Shown here: piece after piece, positions 47,777 to 60,411 of the stretch
Position numbering within the stretch: position 1 is the first letter of the stretch
How the letters are laid out: the number at the start of each line of letters is the position of its first letter
NCBI GenBank assembly: GCA_946122785.1
Contig: CAMGYJ010000011.1
Location: 40,326,513 to 40,390,512 of the forward strand
Length of the DNA: 64,000 bases
DNA from: Linum tenue
Taxonomy: Eukaryota; Streptophyta; Magnoliopsida; Malpighiales; Linaceae
Reading direction: 5' to 3'
The notes under the pieces: model-generated
Databases searched by the model: none
Told to the model about the DNA's origin: nothing
What the model saw: only the letters and a program-made list of their open reading frames with translations
Made by a program: the position numbers and the translations under genes

Positions 47777-48055
47777 GTTGACAACACCGGTTCCCGCCGC
47801 CTGCATCTCGGTCTTCCAGTCACATCCAAGCTCGATCAAGCTTTTCCCCACCTTTCCACTTCTGCAGTACTAGTGAAAATTAGAGAAGCAATTCCGTCGG
47901 TTATCATAAGCACAACTTAGACAGGATTGCAGTTGGCGGACTGCAAAATGATAGTCACGAAGCTTGTGAAAACAACAAACGAAAATATCATCGATGGAGA
48001 CACAGGCGGTTACCGATTTAGCTTCTCCATCTGCTATTTCCAATTCCCCTTCCAA
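47777..48055 (-). pseudogene. Minus-strand host-gene exon fragment of unknown identity, copy 3
   Basis: Copy of 2338-2617 that shares with copy 2 the one-base loss relative to copy 1. Confidence 0.35.
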
Positions 48056-48759
48056 CTGTTCGACGTCGCCTCTCCACCGCTATCTCCATCGATTTTGTTT
48101 AAGACATTTCAAGTATGGAGTTTCTTCGCCATTCAGCCCTTCCCCTAGCTATCGAGTCTGTGGTTTCGTCTGGAAACGTTCAGACCGTAAAATTTATTTT
48201 CTGATCAGTCCTTCCTCGTCCACCTCTCGAGCCCGCGATTCAATCCCTCAATCCTCGAACAGAACCATACTAATCGATCACTTCCTTAATCCGTAGATAG
48301 CGACGGGAAGCACAAAAAATTTAGCAATTGGAGAGGGCTTGGGAGGAGAACTGATTCGATAGTTATGGATGAGAAGATAGGGTTCGTCACTCACGATAAA
48401 GGGAAAATGGGAAAGGGGGATTTGGTGTTGAAACGACAAAATTGCTCTGGGGATAGATCTACAAACTTTAGTAGAAATTAAACGTAACTTGATGGAGATA
48501 CAATCAGAAAATTTGTGTTCAAGTTATTATTAGAAGAAAATTAGGTACGTTAATACAAAAATATATGAAAATTTTGTGTAGGGACTAAAGAGCACGTACA
48601 AAAATGTATTGGTATCGACTAATTATTTTAAAATTGTAAATAATAAATAATTAAAATAGATTTAACAAACACCGTTAGATTAGATCAACGGTACTGAGAA
48701 TCTGGAGCATACTATGCGTCAGGAGCATACGAGTCTAACGCATATATATATATATATAT

Positions 48760-49164
48760 GGTGCCTTCTACGGTACCCCGGGTGAAATCCGGGGTACCGC
48801 ATATCTTGAGTATAAAAACGCTATCTAGACCTCGAATTACCAAGATTTTTGGGCATGATACTATACCCTAGCCCTTAATGAGTGAACCCTAGGTCCTAAT
48901 TATCTAAATCATAAACTATAAACCCTAAGATGGTGCATTGATTTTTTTACCTGTATTCGGACGAATCATAACCGTCGATTCTTGTTTCTAATTAAATTGA
49001 TCTTCGGGTATAAGATTTAGAGAATTAAGACCTAGATGTTGATCTTTAAGGGTTAGAGTATAGTATCATGTCCGAAAGATTAGTCAATTCAAGTTCTAGA
49101 TAGCGTTTTCTTACTCAAGGTATGCGGTACCCCGGATTTCACCCGGGGTACCATAGAACTCCCC
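48760..49164. mobile_element. MITE A, copy 3
   Basis: Same element as 3318-3722, with the GGGGTACC state of copy 2 and (TA)n on both sides. Confidence 0.75.
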
Positions 49165-49184
49165 ATATATATATATATATATAT

Positions 49185-49601
49185 GGTGGCGTCTTCAGTG
49201 CACTCACTTTTTTGGGTGCATTCAGTGCACTTGTTTCATAACCGTCATTTGAAACACATGCAATTTATGTCAAAATGATGTCAATCATGACTTATGATGT
49301 GATGAACACTAACGCACATGAATTTGCACAAAAACCATTAAAGATCTACTTTAATTTGAAGGATTTAGAGTTTAGAGATTTAGGGTTTGAGTTAGGATTT
49401 ATAATTTGGGGTTTAGGGATAGAACTCAAAATTGGAGGTCTAGGGCTTAGGGTAATCCGCTAATTAGTTGTTATCATATGTTATATCATCATATTACACT
49501 ATTCCTACAAATTAAAATTCAAAATTCGACACCTTAAGACTAGTTTTTGAGTTGGGTGCATTGAACGCAGTCATTTTTGCTAGTTCACCGAAGTAGTCGT
49601 C
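49185..49601. mobile_element. MITE B, copy 3
   Basis: Copy of 3739-4153 with the two-base difference of copy 2 and the same (TA)n flanks. Confidence 0.6.
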
Positions 49602-50203
49602 ATATATATATTACTATTTATTGAATTAGTACTTAATAATTCATGTATTATTAATTATTATCTTTTTAGATGATTGTTGGCCATAAAGTTTGAACCCATT
49701 AAATGATAAATAGTATGCTTCCATATTAGCAATAGGCTAATTCTTTGAAGTTTTTAATTACTATTCAATGCATATTATCTTAGTTTGTTTGAATTTAATC
49801 GAGAAACAAGTTAATAATGTCGGTATGAAGAAATACTTTTAATAAATTTATGTTAACAATAAGTAGTGCAAATTTTTTAATATGAGTTATATATAGACCG
49901 TAGTAACTTAGGATAACCCGATCAATAAAAATACATTTAAACTAATTATTCCAATATCACAATTATCAAGTAATTCAAAGATTATTTCCGACTCTTTAAT
50001 AAACTATTGAAAATACTAAAAATAAATTAAAAATATGAATGAATTGATTAGCAGTAATAACAAATAAGATAAACAGAGTAAAAAACTAGTTTTTATTTAA
50101 GACAATATTCCTCTCCGAGACCAAAGGACAGAGGGGAAAAAAAAGTTTTTTTGTTTTTTTCTCTGAAGGTAGGGTTGAGAAGAGAGTTTCGCGATTACGG
50201 CCG

Positions 50204-51466
50204 ATGGCCACCGAGCAGGGCGCTCCGGCAAATTGGCGGCAACTGTTTGGCGTCGGAGAGCCCAATTGCTTGCAGTATGTTGCCCCAGATATAGTAAATG
50301 GATCCTTAGTCATCCCACGAGTGGTGCGAGAGGAAGGTGTTGTTCGTTGGCGGCACGCTCTGGTAGGGAATTTCTTTCGACGGCGCTAGAGATTGATCAA
50401 CTAAGACGATGGGCGAGGCAATTCTGGGGGCGAGACGGTAGGGTAACAGTCTCTCACTTTGGGGATCGTATGTTTCTCTTCCAATTTTCAGATCCAGATG
50501 CAAGCACCTGGGTGTTTGAGAACGGGCCATGGCACTATAATAATAACACCCTCTTACTTCGACGCTGGGTTCCGGGAATCCAAACAGTTAACATGAGTCT
50601 GAAGTTGCTTGCTATTTGGGTTCGACTCAGTGCGTTGCCACTTGAATACAGTACGGTGGAGGGTTTGAGTAGGATCACTGGCCTTCTGGGTAAACCACTC
50701 TGGATGGATCAAGCAACAAGGCTAGGTGCCCAAGCTGGTATGGCAAGAGTTTGTGTAGAGATTTCTGCTGATTTTGATTTCCCGGACAAAATAAGTGTTA
50801 CACCAGAAGGGGAGGGGCTGTTGTATATGGGAGTTCGTTATCTTCATGCTCCTATGATGTGCAAGCAGTGCAAGGAGTTTGGGCATTGTGAGAGGGAGGG
50901 TAAGGAGAGCAAAGAAGTGCAGGCTATCAAAGGTAGTGAGTTAATCAGGGCGGAGGATATGACTGATGAAGTAACTTGGGTATCTAAAACCAGGGCAAGC
51001 TTGACAGGAAAGTCTAATGAAGGAGGCTCAACTCTAGTAGCTGGCTCAGTCAGTGGAGGAAGTGCAATGGCTGCTCTGCCAACTGAAGGTGGTCCAGTTC
51101 TAGTAGCTGGCTCAATGGAAGGTAGTCCAGTTCCTGTCTCTGGTTCAAATGTAGGAGGTCCAGTGAAAGGAAGTCCAGTCTCTGGCTCAAGTACAGTCTC
51201 TGGCTCAAGTCCAGTTCCAGTAGCTGGCTCTTCAATGGATGACGGCCCAGCTCCAGTGGCAGGCCTAAGTTCAGCAGGGACATCTACTCCTCTTCATTCC
51301 CTCTCTGGTAAGCTGATTGATGAAGATGGTTTTCAATTGGTCACAAGGAAGGGGCAAAGGAATTGCATATGATACTGCTCTTAGGGCCTTTCCTTCTGCT
51401 GCTCAAGGTCAAGCTTTGGTTATCAGGGGTCCTCCTAAGAGGGGGAGGGGTAAGAAGCACAAATGA
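50204..51466 (+). pseudogene. LINE ORF1 protein, frameshifted, copy 3
   Basis: Homologue of 4756-6000. The main frame (50233-51372, 379 codons) is open through DUF4283, the zinc knuckle and the repetitive tail. It shares with copy 2 the 18-bp insertion, the Gly for Val change in VSHFGDRM and the Ser replacing the last knuckle Cys. The 5' frameshift is as in copy 1. Confidence 0.85.
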
Positions 51467-54245
51467 AGTTCCTTAGTTGGAATCTCGGGGGTTTAATGCC
51501 CCTGAGAAGCATAGGTACATTAGTAAATAGTTAATAAAGTTGAATATCGATTTTGCAGCAATTTTAGAAACTAGAGTATTAGAAAAGAATGCAACATATA
51601 TTATACAGCGTCATTTTAGTGCGTGGAAACATTTGGATAACTATGCACATTCAGCTTCAGGGAGGGTTTTGCTTTTTTGGAAGCCCAGTTTGCAAGTTCA
51701 GCTAGTTAAAATGGGAGAGCACTTCATTCAGGTCGGGGTTGAAGGGTTGTCAAGATGTAATGTTACTGCTATCTATAGCCCTAACAAAGCAAAGGAAAGA
51801 TTGGAAATGTACTCGGAGTTACTGCCCTGGAAGGTTACGGTGAACCAGGTGTCTTTATGGGTGATTTTAACGCTATTATGGATATAAAGGAGGGTTCTAA
51901 TACTACGGTTATGACTCAGGGGGGATTGGACTTCCGGGACGGGGTTTCGGATATGTGTTTGATTGATCATAAGATCCTTGGCTCGCAGTTTACATGGTGG
52001 AACAAGCAATCAGCAAACCCCATAGCAAAGAAACTAGATCGGTTCCTTGTGAATGAAGACTTGTTTCTTTTCTTTCCTCAGAGTGTTGTAAGAACTTTGG
52101 CTCCGGGGGTCTCAGATCATTGTGGTCTGGTGTTGGATTCTACTCCTTTTCTAGGCTCACTTCCCAAACCCTTCAAGTATTTCAAGTACTGGCAGAAGCA
52201 TCCTCAATACCAAGTGCTGCTAGAAGAAGCTTGGGGTGAATCAGTTAGAGGGTTATATTATAAGCAATTATACAGTAAGCTAAAGGTATGAAAGACCAAG
52301 CTAAAGAAGTTAAATCGGTCGGAGTATTCTGATATATCTGAGAGGACAAGAGCAGCAAAATGTGCACTTGAACAGCAACAACAGATAGTTTTCCAAGATC
52401 CTACTGAAGAGAATGCGCGAAAGGAGCTTGAACTGGCTGACTTTTGTCGTAATTTGCAGTTGGCAGAAGAGAGTTTCTTCAGGCAAAAATCCAAAATTAG
52501 AAAGATACAGGAGGGTGATGCAAACACAGCTTATTTCCATGTCATGGTGAAAATAAGGAACCATAAGCAGACTATTACGAAGCTGATTAGAGATGATAAT
52601 ACAGAAGTGACTGAGGTTAAGGAAATGGGTGATGAGGCTGTTAAGTTTTACAAAAAGCTTTTGAGGGAAGTTGATAAACTCCTTCCCGTTACCTATTTCC
52701 AGCAGCAGCTAAGAGGAGATTTGATGAAGAAGGTGTTCAAGTTTTATTGACTCCAGTTACCACCCAAAACTCAGTGTCTCCTTTAATGGAGAACTGTGTG
52801 GTTATTTCTCTGCTGGGAAGGGGCTTAGGCAAGGAGATCCCTTATCTCCATACCTGTTCACAGTGGCAATGGAGTATTTCTCATGTCTAATTCACAGAGC
52901 ATCTATGGATAATCAAGTACCATATCATCCACGCTGTAAAGCACTAGAGATCACCCATCTGTGCTTTGCAGATGATCTCTTAGTGTTTACAAATGGATAT
53001 ATAAGAGGGGTGACTGGGATACAAAGGCTGCTTGCACATTTCTATGTGGAATATGGTCTTCGTTGTAATCATGCTAAGTGCCAATTATTTTGTTGTGGTA
53101 TCCCTGAAGATGAGAAGGAGTGGATTTCCTCTTTTACTAGGTTTCCCTTGGGGAGTCTGCCTGTTCGTTATCTTGGAGTGCCACTTATCTCAGGTAAACT
53201 CTCTTCTGCTGACTGTTTAGTGCTTCTTGATAAGATAACAAAAAAGATAAGAACTTGGCAAGCAAAGAAGCTTAGTTATGCGGGTAGATTGCAATTAGTG
53301 TCATCTGTTTTTACAAGTATTGTGCAATACTGGATGACCTTTTTCTTACTGCCACAAAGAATACTAAAAGATGTTGAAAGAATATGTAACCAATTCTTGT
53401 GGGGGGTTGGAGGATCGAGTCTAAGGAAGAGGTCACTGGTTGCTTGGGATTTGGTGGCCCTGCCAAAGAATGAAGGAGGCTTGGGGATAAGGGATTTTAA
53501 AAAATGGAACCAAGCTTGTGTCGTTCGCTACATTTGGAATCTGCTAGCTGAATCTGGCTCTCTATGGGTAGCATGGGTGAAGAAGTATCGCTTGAAGCTT
53601 AAGTCTATATGGGATGTGGTAACTCAGTATGCAGGCACTTGGATCTGGCGGAAAATTCTTAAGAGTAGAACTGGAGTCAGGTCACATATAACTGGTAGTG
53701 GATCAACACTTACTTGGGATGGTAAAATTCTGCCAAAATATTCTGTAAAGCTTGTCTGGCAATCTATCAGGACCCTTCAGCCTGTTGTTGAATGACACAA
53801 AATTGTTTGTGGGAGGCCATATAGCCCGAAACACAGTCTGTTGCTATGGCTTGTTATTCTTAATAGGGTTGTCACTAAGGATAAAATGCAGAGTTGGGGG
53901 TTTGCTGGTGAGGGTTTATGTGTCCTTTGTACATGCGGTGTAGAGTCAAGGGATCATTTATTCTCGGCCTGTCCATATAGTAGGCATGTTTTGTGCTCTT
54001 TTCTATCACGCTTCTGTAGTATCCCTGTTTTCAGCTCATGGCAGGATCATCTAACTTGGGCAGTGAGGCAGTGGAACAATGGTGCAGGGAAGAAAGGTGA
54101 AGGGCATTTGCGATGGTCTTTGTGTATCAGTTATGTGTGGAGAGAGAGATGTTGCAGGACTCATGATGTTGTGATCTGCAATCCCAGGGTGCTGATTAGA
54201 AGAATTGAAGAGGAAGTTAAATGGTTACTTGCTGCAAAGCCTTAG
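51463..54245 (+). pseudogene. LINE ORF2, defective, copy 3
   Basis: Homologue of 5997-8780 with the same lesions: in-frame TAG, frameshift before GDFNAI, TGA after the endonuclease, polymerase deletion, and TGA before zf-RVT. The early G-run has five Gs (six in copy 1, four in copy 2), so the first codons are also shifted. The 52863-53795 frame with FADD is open as in copy 1. Confidence 0.88.
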
Positions 54246-54389
54246 CTGATGTGAATGATGCATAGATAGAGTTTTGTTTTTTGTCTTGTCCTTTGAGCTG
54301 TTGCCATTACCTTATAGTTTGTACTTGGAGAGGGGTTAGCAGTTTGCAACCCTAGTGCTTAATGCAATTTTTTGATTGCCCATAAAAAA

Positions 54390-55759
54390 GGGCTAATACC
54401 ACTGGGAAACCCGAACTATTAACTTTGTGTCATTTGTGTCCTAAAGTATTCGATATGACATTTGTGTCACAACGTATGATAGTTGTGTGCCATTTATGTC
54501 CTGACGATTTCGTTGACCGTTATAGATAACGGTTGACCAAACGGAAGTCAACATTAACATTGACTTTTGTTGACGTGGCAGCCACGTAGATGCCACGCAA
54601 TGACACCTCATATTTTTAATTTAAAAATAAATCAAAATTAAAATAGAAAAATTACAAAATAAAAAATAATTAAGAAAATAAAATGTCTGTGTTCTTCTCG
54701 CACTATTCGATTCTCTCTCAAAAAATTTCCAAACCCAGAAAACCCCAATTTCGACGATCTGTGACCCAGAAAACCTAGCGAAGAAAATTTGGTCAATTAA
54801 GCACGAGACCACCGACGATGATTAATCCTACTCCGGCGGAACAATGAGGGCTCTGTCCCTCATCCCTCTCCTCGTCGCGACACAATCTTGAAGCTCGCGA
54901 TAGTCAACCCGAACTGACGACTGCGATAGTCCTCAAGGGCCCCGTAAGAGCTTCACGGAGGAGCTCGAACAGATTCGTGGTGGCGACTACAAATCTGGTC
55001 ATCAGCTCCGAATCGCCCCTACTGGTTGCGAGATAGGCTCCGATTTAGGGATTTTGCAGGGTATGGATTTGACGAAGAACCTGGATCTGGTCGGAAGTGG
55101 ATTTTGCAGGATAGGCTCCGATTTAGGGATTTAGGGATTTTCTCCCTATCCGGATCATCCACCTTTAATGTCACCTCCTTTTCTTCTTCTGCTACCTCGA
55201 CTTTCCCTTCTATTCAATCACTAAGTTCTTCTTTTCCCCAATATCTCCCCTGACTGCCGATTCCTTGAGAATTCGACATGCATCGTCTATTGGGTTCCTG
55301 ATTACCAGCGGAGGAAGGTGAAGCCTCTGCAAAGTTTCTGCTTCCATGTCGGGAAATGGGTCAATATTGGAGTGTGTTTGGATGTCGATATTGGAGTTTC
55401 CTTCCCGTTGGGGATCTTCGGCTTGGATCTGTTTGGCGGAGGGAAGGGGATGTTCGGCGGCGGCGCGACGCGATGAAGGGTTGGAGAAGCGGTGTCGAGT
55501 GAGGAGAGAGGAGACAAGAGATTTTTTTCTTTTAATTTCTGTAAGTTTACTCTCCTTTTATGAAAAATAAATAAAAATAAATAATGAAATTCCACGTCAG
55601 ATGCCACGTCAGATCTGACTAGACTTTTAGTTAAAAACTAACGGTCAACGCCAGTCCACTCTAACGGAAAAATAGTTTAGGACACAAATATCATATCGAA
55701 TATTTTAGGACACAAATGACACAAAGTTAATAGTTCGGGTTTCCTAGTGGTATTAGCCC
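54390..55759. mobile_element. Mutator-like non-autonomous element, copy 3
   Basis: Copy of 8926-10295 with intact 80-bp TIRs and flanking A-runs. It shares internal substitutions with copy 2 against copy 1. Confidence 0.7.
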
Positions 55760-57327
55760 TAAAAAAAAAATATTCCTCTCTAAACTATCTATCATGCACA
55801 CGATCTTCTCCAGTTGTGAACTTCAATATAATATTATACATGTTGGGCTATAGTCCAAGAGCTTTAATCACTTCTCAGTATTATAGTTAGTAAAATACGG
55901 TACGAAAAGTTAGGTATAAAATATGTATGGGTATTTTATTTTGTCTTTAAATTAATGTTATGTTTAATAGTACGTTAATAGTGGTAAATATATAAAATTT
56001 TAATTATTTTATAAACATATGAATATATAAATAATATTAAAGTTAACAATTTAATTTATTAAATACGGATATTAAACATATAATACGTTTTTATTCGTGT
56101 TTAGTATGAGAGCCATCAAATGAACATAAAAATTGAAATGACCTGACAATAATACGGATACAAAAGTTTTAAACAGATATAATACATACGGGTACAAATA
56201 CGTGTATTAAATGGAGTATTTACTAACTATGCTCAATATATATAATCCATCATTTTGACATAATTATGGAAACTAAATAATTAGAACAATTGGAACCTTG
56301 ATCAGTCAAGCAATCATTCGAGCTCGAGCTTGACTCATTTATAAACGAGCCGAGTCAAGTCGAGTTCGAGCTGGCTCATTTATTAAAATCTACTTGACTC
56401 ATCATTAAGATCAAGAGTTTGGCTTGAGCTTGACTCTATGATAATTTATAAATTAAACACTAATATTTGTATGTCATATATGATACATACTGATCTCATG
56501 ACATATATGAAACAACTTTGCTCACATACTCAAAATGTTAAACATGTGGTATATGAAATTTAATAAATCTATGAATTATCAATTAGACAACTCATAAGAT
56601 ATCGATTGATTTTCTCATAATTCGGTAATCCAGTTGTCTCACTTATCTCAATGTTAAGACATCACATAAACTCAAAACAAGAGAGTTCATGAGTTGAACT
56701 CAACATACCACCTAGTCGTGCTAGTTCACAAGTCTCACAAGCTGAACAAGACTTAACAATCCATTATAGAAAATTAGTCTATCATTTTGATCTCTATTTA
56801 ATTCCACGTAATAAAGACCATGGCAAAGATTGAATAACAAAAATTGCTATAAAATGATTAACTAATTAACAGTAATAGGTTGAAGTTATCTTTCTGCAAT
56901 ACTCTTGTGTAATGATGAACTCAAACAATGAGAACAAAATCGTGGCAGTAAGGTTTACTTGATAGGATTTTAATCTTTGCCTAGAAGTTTCCCAAGGTAT
57001 GCTATATGAGATGAGGTTTTTAGGCAGTTCAATCCTTAATTAACGTGGTTTTCATGTAGCCTGGCCGTTTTAATGCAAAATAACATAACATAGCATAGCA
57101 TAATCATATTGATACACATACAAAAGCAGTAAACATGCGCAAAGAAGGCGAAATTAAAAAGTTTAGATGACTAACTAACACTTCTTGGTGGGTATGTAAA
57201 GAATAACACAAAATCAACTAACGAACTCTATCCTCATGAAGGTGTATGTCATGTGTATATATCTTTCTTTCATATACAACATCTCTCTCTGGTAGCATTA
57301 AAAACCTGCTCAGCTCTTGCTCTTGCG

Positions 57328-57981
57328 CTACATAAATGCAAGTGCACCCTCTCAATTAATACGCTCTTCTCCCTCTCCCTCTCCCCGCAATAACTTGTCT
57401 TGTCAGGCTGCCCACACCTGTTTTCCTCCCTCTTCCTTTCCCTTTCCCTTTCCCTTTCCCTTTCCCCCACTTCTCCTTGTTCCTCCATCCATCTCTTCTC
57501 TTCCCCCCCTTTGTCCTTTGATCTGTTCAAAATCTCTTCCTTGATCGTCTCTCTTCTTCTTCTTCTTCTTCTCCCTTGTCTATCTAGGAGTCATTATCTC
57601 ATCAAGAAAACCCTACTTTCCCCTCTCTTCTCTCTCGGCCCTACATAAATGCAAGTGCACCCTCTCAATTAATACGCTCTTCTCCCTCTCCCTCTCCCCG
57701 CAATAACTTGTCTTGTCAGGCTGCCCACACCTGTTTTCCTCCCTCTTCCTTCCCCTTTCCCTTTCCCTTTCCCTTTCCCCCACTTCTCCTTGTTCCTCCA
57801 TCCATCTCTTCTCTTCCCCCCTTTGTCCTTTGATCTGTTCAAAATCTCTTCTTTGATCGTCTCTCTCTCTTCTTCTTCTTCTTCTTCTTCTTCTTCTTCT
57901 TCTTCTTCTCCCTTGTCTATCTAGCAGTCATTATCTCATCAAGAAAACCCTACTTTCCCCTCTCTTCTCCCTCGATCGGCC
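57328..57981 (+). repeat. 313-bp tandem duplication, pyrimidine-rich, copy 3
   Basis: Copy of 11864-12514. The second half starts at 57641. The CTT tract in the second half is slightly longer than in copy 1. Confidence 0.8.
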
Positions 57982-58108
57982 CTCCTTTTCCCACATCATT
58001 AAGAAGGAGAAGAACTGAAGAAGACACACTCACTCGTCCCAACAGTCAAACCAGTCCGGCCGAGCTCTCTTCCCGGAGCTGAAAACTTAAGCTCCTGTTT
58101 CCGACCCA

Positions 58109-58139
<31 letters not shown>

Positions 58140-59208
58140 CCCTATTCTCTTATCGTTTCCGGGGGTAAGTTCTTCTTGTTGTTCACCTTCCTAGCTATCA
58201 TCCGTACGTAGCGTGGTTTACACTACTGATATATATGGGTCTTGATTCCCAATCAGATCTGATCCACCATAATGCTGATGGAGGACTAGCTAGCTAGGAG
58301 TTATTATGTTTACTTACGTCATTGTTTTACGAGTAAAGAGAGGGAGTGATCTAGTGGAAGAAGCCATCTCTCTCCTTTTCCTTTCTCAGACTTGTAATGT
58401 AATGACTAATGAGAGACCCTCCTTTGTTTGTTTTCCAGAGAATCTCGTCGGTCAGGCCAAAAAAACAAACAAAGGGACATTTCGGCTTAGTATTGTATTT
58501 GAGGTTCGTTTTCCCAACCTTACAAAATATGAGAGCATGAATTGAATGGTCAGACAGCTAGGTTCCTGTTTCATTCACGCGGCAAGAGAAATGCTTCAAA
58601 TAATCTGTCTTTTCTTTTCTATGTTATGGTTTATAAATAGGGCTCATGTCGTCGTAAATGGTCACTAAATTAATTGTAGTTGCTGCTATAACAAAAAATC
58701 GCAGTAAATTAGTTAAAAATGCCTATCACTTGCATTTCTCAATTCAAATCCATTCGTCAGTACTCTCGATGATCTCAACTACCAGAATTTTGTTAAATAT
58801 ATGAATAGTAACTGATTTGGCTGTCCCTTGGCGGGTCAATCGAATCGGTAAAGGGGTTTTGGTGTTGTGATGAATTATATTTATGGGTACGGTTAAGTTT
58901 GTTCCAATTGTACTTTAGCTACTTTATTTCATTAGTGATTGGACCGTTGGTCCAATTAATTGTAGTTTAGCTCATAAGCAGTTGGTTAGTTTGTTCTTCT
59001 ACGTGACTACTTGTTTCATTAATTATCTCCATCTATTCATGTACCTAATTAACTAGAGTTAGTGTGCCCAGCTTATGAGCTAAAATACATACTTCTAATT
59101 AAGTTAACAATCCCCCAGCCAAATGTTTCACGACCAAAGTTAGATAGTACTAACTAGAAATGGACCGATCTAATCAAACCGGTTTGACTTATGAATGTAC
59201 ATCGTAAA

Positions 59209-59573
59209 TATATCATATTCAAATGACATCCCGACCAACGGATCGAACAACAAACTTGTTAATCAGTATACAATTTATCATTTATAATAATAAATATCAA
59301 AGGAAGAACAAAATGTTCACCAAAAAATTAAGGGAAAATTTTTAAATAAAAATTCAACAATTCAATCCCCAAATATTTGTCCCAAAATTTCCTCCCCAAA
59401 CCCACAAAAGAACTTTTAAAACCCCGCCCAAAATTTGGTCCAAAATTCCCTCCCCAAGCCCGCAAAACACTTTTAAATCCCCCGCACTATATTTTGTCCA
59501 AAGGCCAAAATTCCCTCCCAGACTCCTTTTTGGTAACAAAAAATATATATAATATTAACAATATATTTTTTTC
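59209..59573 (-). repeat. Reverse-complement copy of unit 14.08-14.44 kb at the array's right edge
   Basis: From 59187 the sequence matches the reverse complement of 14458 down to about 14085, then changes abruptly to unrelated sequence at CAGCAGCACAACC (59574). At least five substitutions are visible over about 365 bp (for example GTTAATCAGTATAC against the complement of GTATACCGATTAAC), more than between array copies. So this is an older inverted duplicate and not a recent flip within copy 3. Confidence 0.85.
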
Positions 59574-59920
59574 AGCAGCACAACCATACAGACTGGAACA
59601 ATGTTCCCTCCAAATCAAACATATAACAACCCTCCATACAACTCTTCCAGTAACCACTGCAGTTTGACTTACCACTCCATTCAATTCCCTCCATATAAAT
59701 TTTCCTACCCACATTTTTTAATAACTCAAGCCCGTGCTAGTAAAACCGTACCAGCGGTCCAACTAAAAACCCTCCTATGAGAATTGACGTCGATATAAAT
59801 TTTTATCGGAACGAAACAATTGAACCACATTTATACCATATTTTAAGTACAAAATACTCTACCATCCACTTATCGACCACGAGTGTACAACCTCCGATTC
59901 TGCAATCTCAACAAAAGCAA
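59574..59920. other. Single-copy flank upstream of the promoter
   Basis: First sequence outside the array. No gene was recognised; short frames here lack domains. It probably belongs to the upstream region of the gene starting near 60050. Confidence 0.5.
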
Positions 59921-59921
59921 T

Positions 59922-60028
59922 TGGGCCGGAAAACCTGTTTGACTCATTGGGCCGAAGCTTGTGATGAGGTGTGGGCGTAGTCTGTGTTTCCTAGTCGCAA
60001 ACCGGAAGCAGGCCCAATGCACAGCCCA
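59922..60028 (+). promoter_or_regulatory. Promoter with four site II elements
   Basis: TGGGCC at 59922-59927 and 59948-59953, GGCCCA at 60011-60016 and AGCCCA at 60023-60028 lie within 107 bp. Clustered TGGGCY/RGCCCA site II elements are typical of plant housekeeping promoters, particularly for ribosomal and mitochondrial proteins. An AAACCCTAAA telo-box at about 60236 lies just inside the transcribed region, which fits the same class. No clear TATA box was identified. Confidence 0.6.
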
Positions 60029-60049
60029 TTTGTTGGCCATCCTCTGAAT

Positions 60050-60207
60050 AATGAATATTACAACAAAATTAGCCTAGCATCTTCCCCAGCAGGAGAAAAA
60101 ACCGCGGCGGCCGCTGAACAGCCGGCGACGAAGGCAGAGTATTCACCTCCCACTCTCCGATCGTCCAACGACTGAACTCGAAGAAGAATCAATTTCGAGA
60201 CTCCCAG
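60050..60207 (+). other. Putative 5' UTR exon
   Basis: A GC-rich stretch with GCGGCGGCCGC and CCGATCGTCC ends in CTCCCAG followed by the donor GTGATT at 60208. The intron would run to the acceptor CCCCACAG at 60386-60393. The transcription start is not visible and the left edge is approximate. Confidence 0.45.
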
Positions 60208-60411
60208 GTGATTCGGCCAACTCGTTTGTCAATCTTAAACCCTAAAGCCTCAGAATCGAATTCCAATCCAATTTCTGGTTGCATAGGGTTTCCTATTTCT
60301 TGATTATTCAGGGTTCTCTTCCTAAATGTGTTTCCACGAATTAATGTCAGTTTCTTAGAGCTTAAATTTCATGGTGGGTCTTTTTCCCCACAGGTGACAA
60401 TCTCTGAAAAG

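Larger units (their letters stand above)
39696..48742. mobile_element. Candidate 9-kb TIR element across the copy 2/copy 3 junction
   Basis: Second instance of the arrangement at 16969-26014. The left terminus starts at 39696 after (TA)26 (39643-39695). The right terminus is 48672-48742, followed by (TA)n. The contents are the same. Confidence 0.35.
50104..55780 (+). mobile_element. L1-type LINE insertion with nested Mutator-like element, copy 3
   Basis: Copy of 4656-10316. The target duplications are at 50104-50115 and 55769-55780. The ORF layout is as in copy 1, with the 18-bp ORF1 insertion and other states shared with copy 2. Confidence 0.9.
45440..59208. repeat. 22.7-kb tandem unit, copy 3, truncated at unit position about 13740
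   Basis: This repeats copies 1 and 2 from their start through the LINE, the Mutator-like element and the pyrimidine-rich leader. It stops just after the left arm of a 22-bp inverted-repeat pair. It lacks the minisatellite, the CACTA terminus, the 18-19 kb MITE and the exon-like blocks. It shares with copy 2, against copy 1, the 18-bp ORF1 insertion, the Ser codon replacing the last zinc-knuckle Cys, and several substitutions in the Mutator-like element. Confidence 0.96.
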
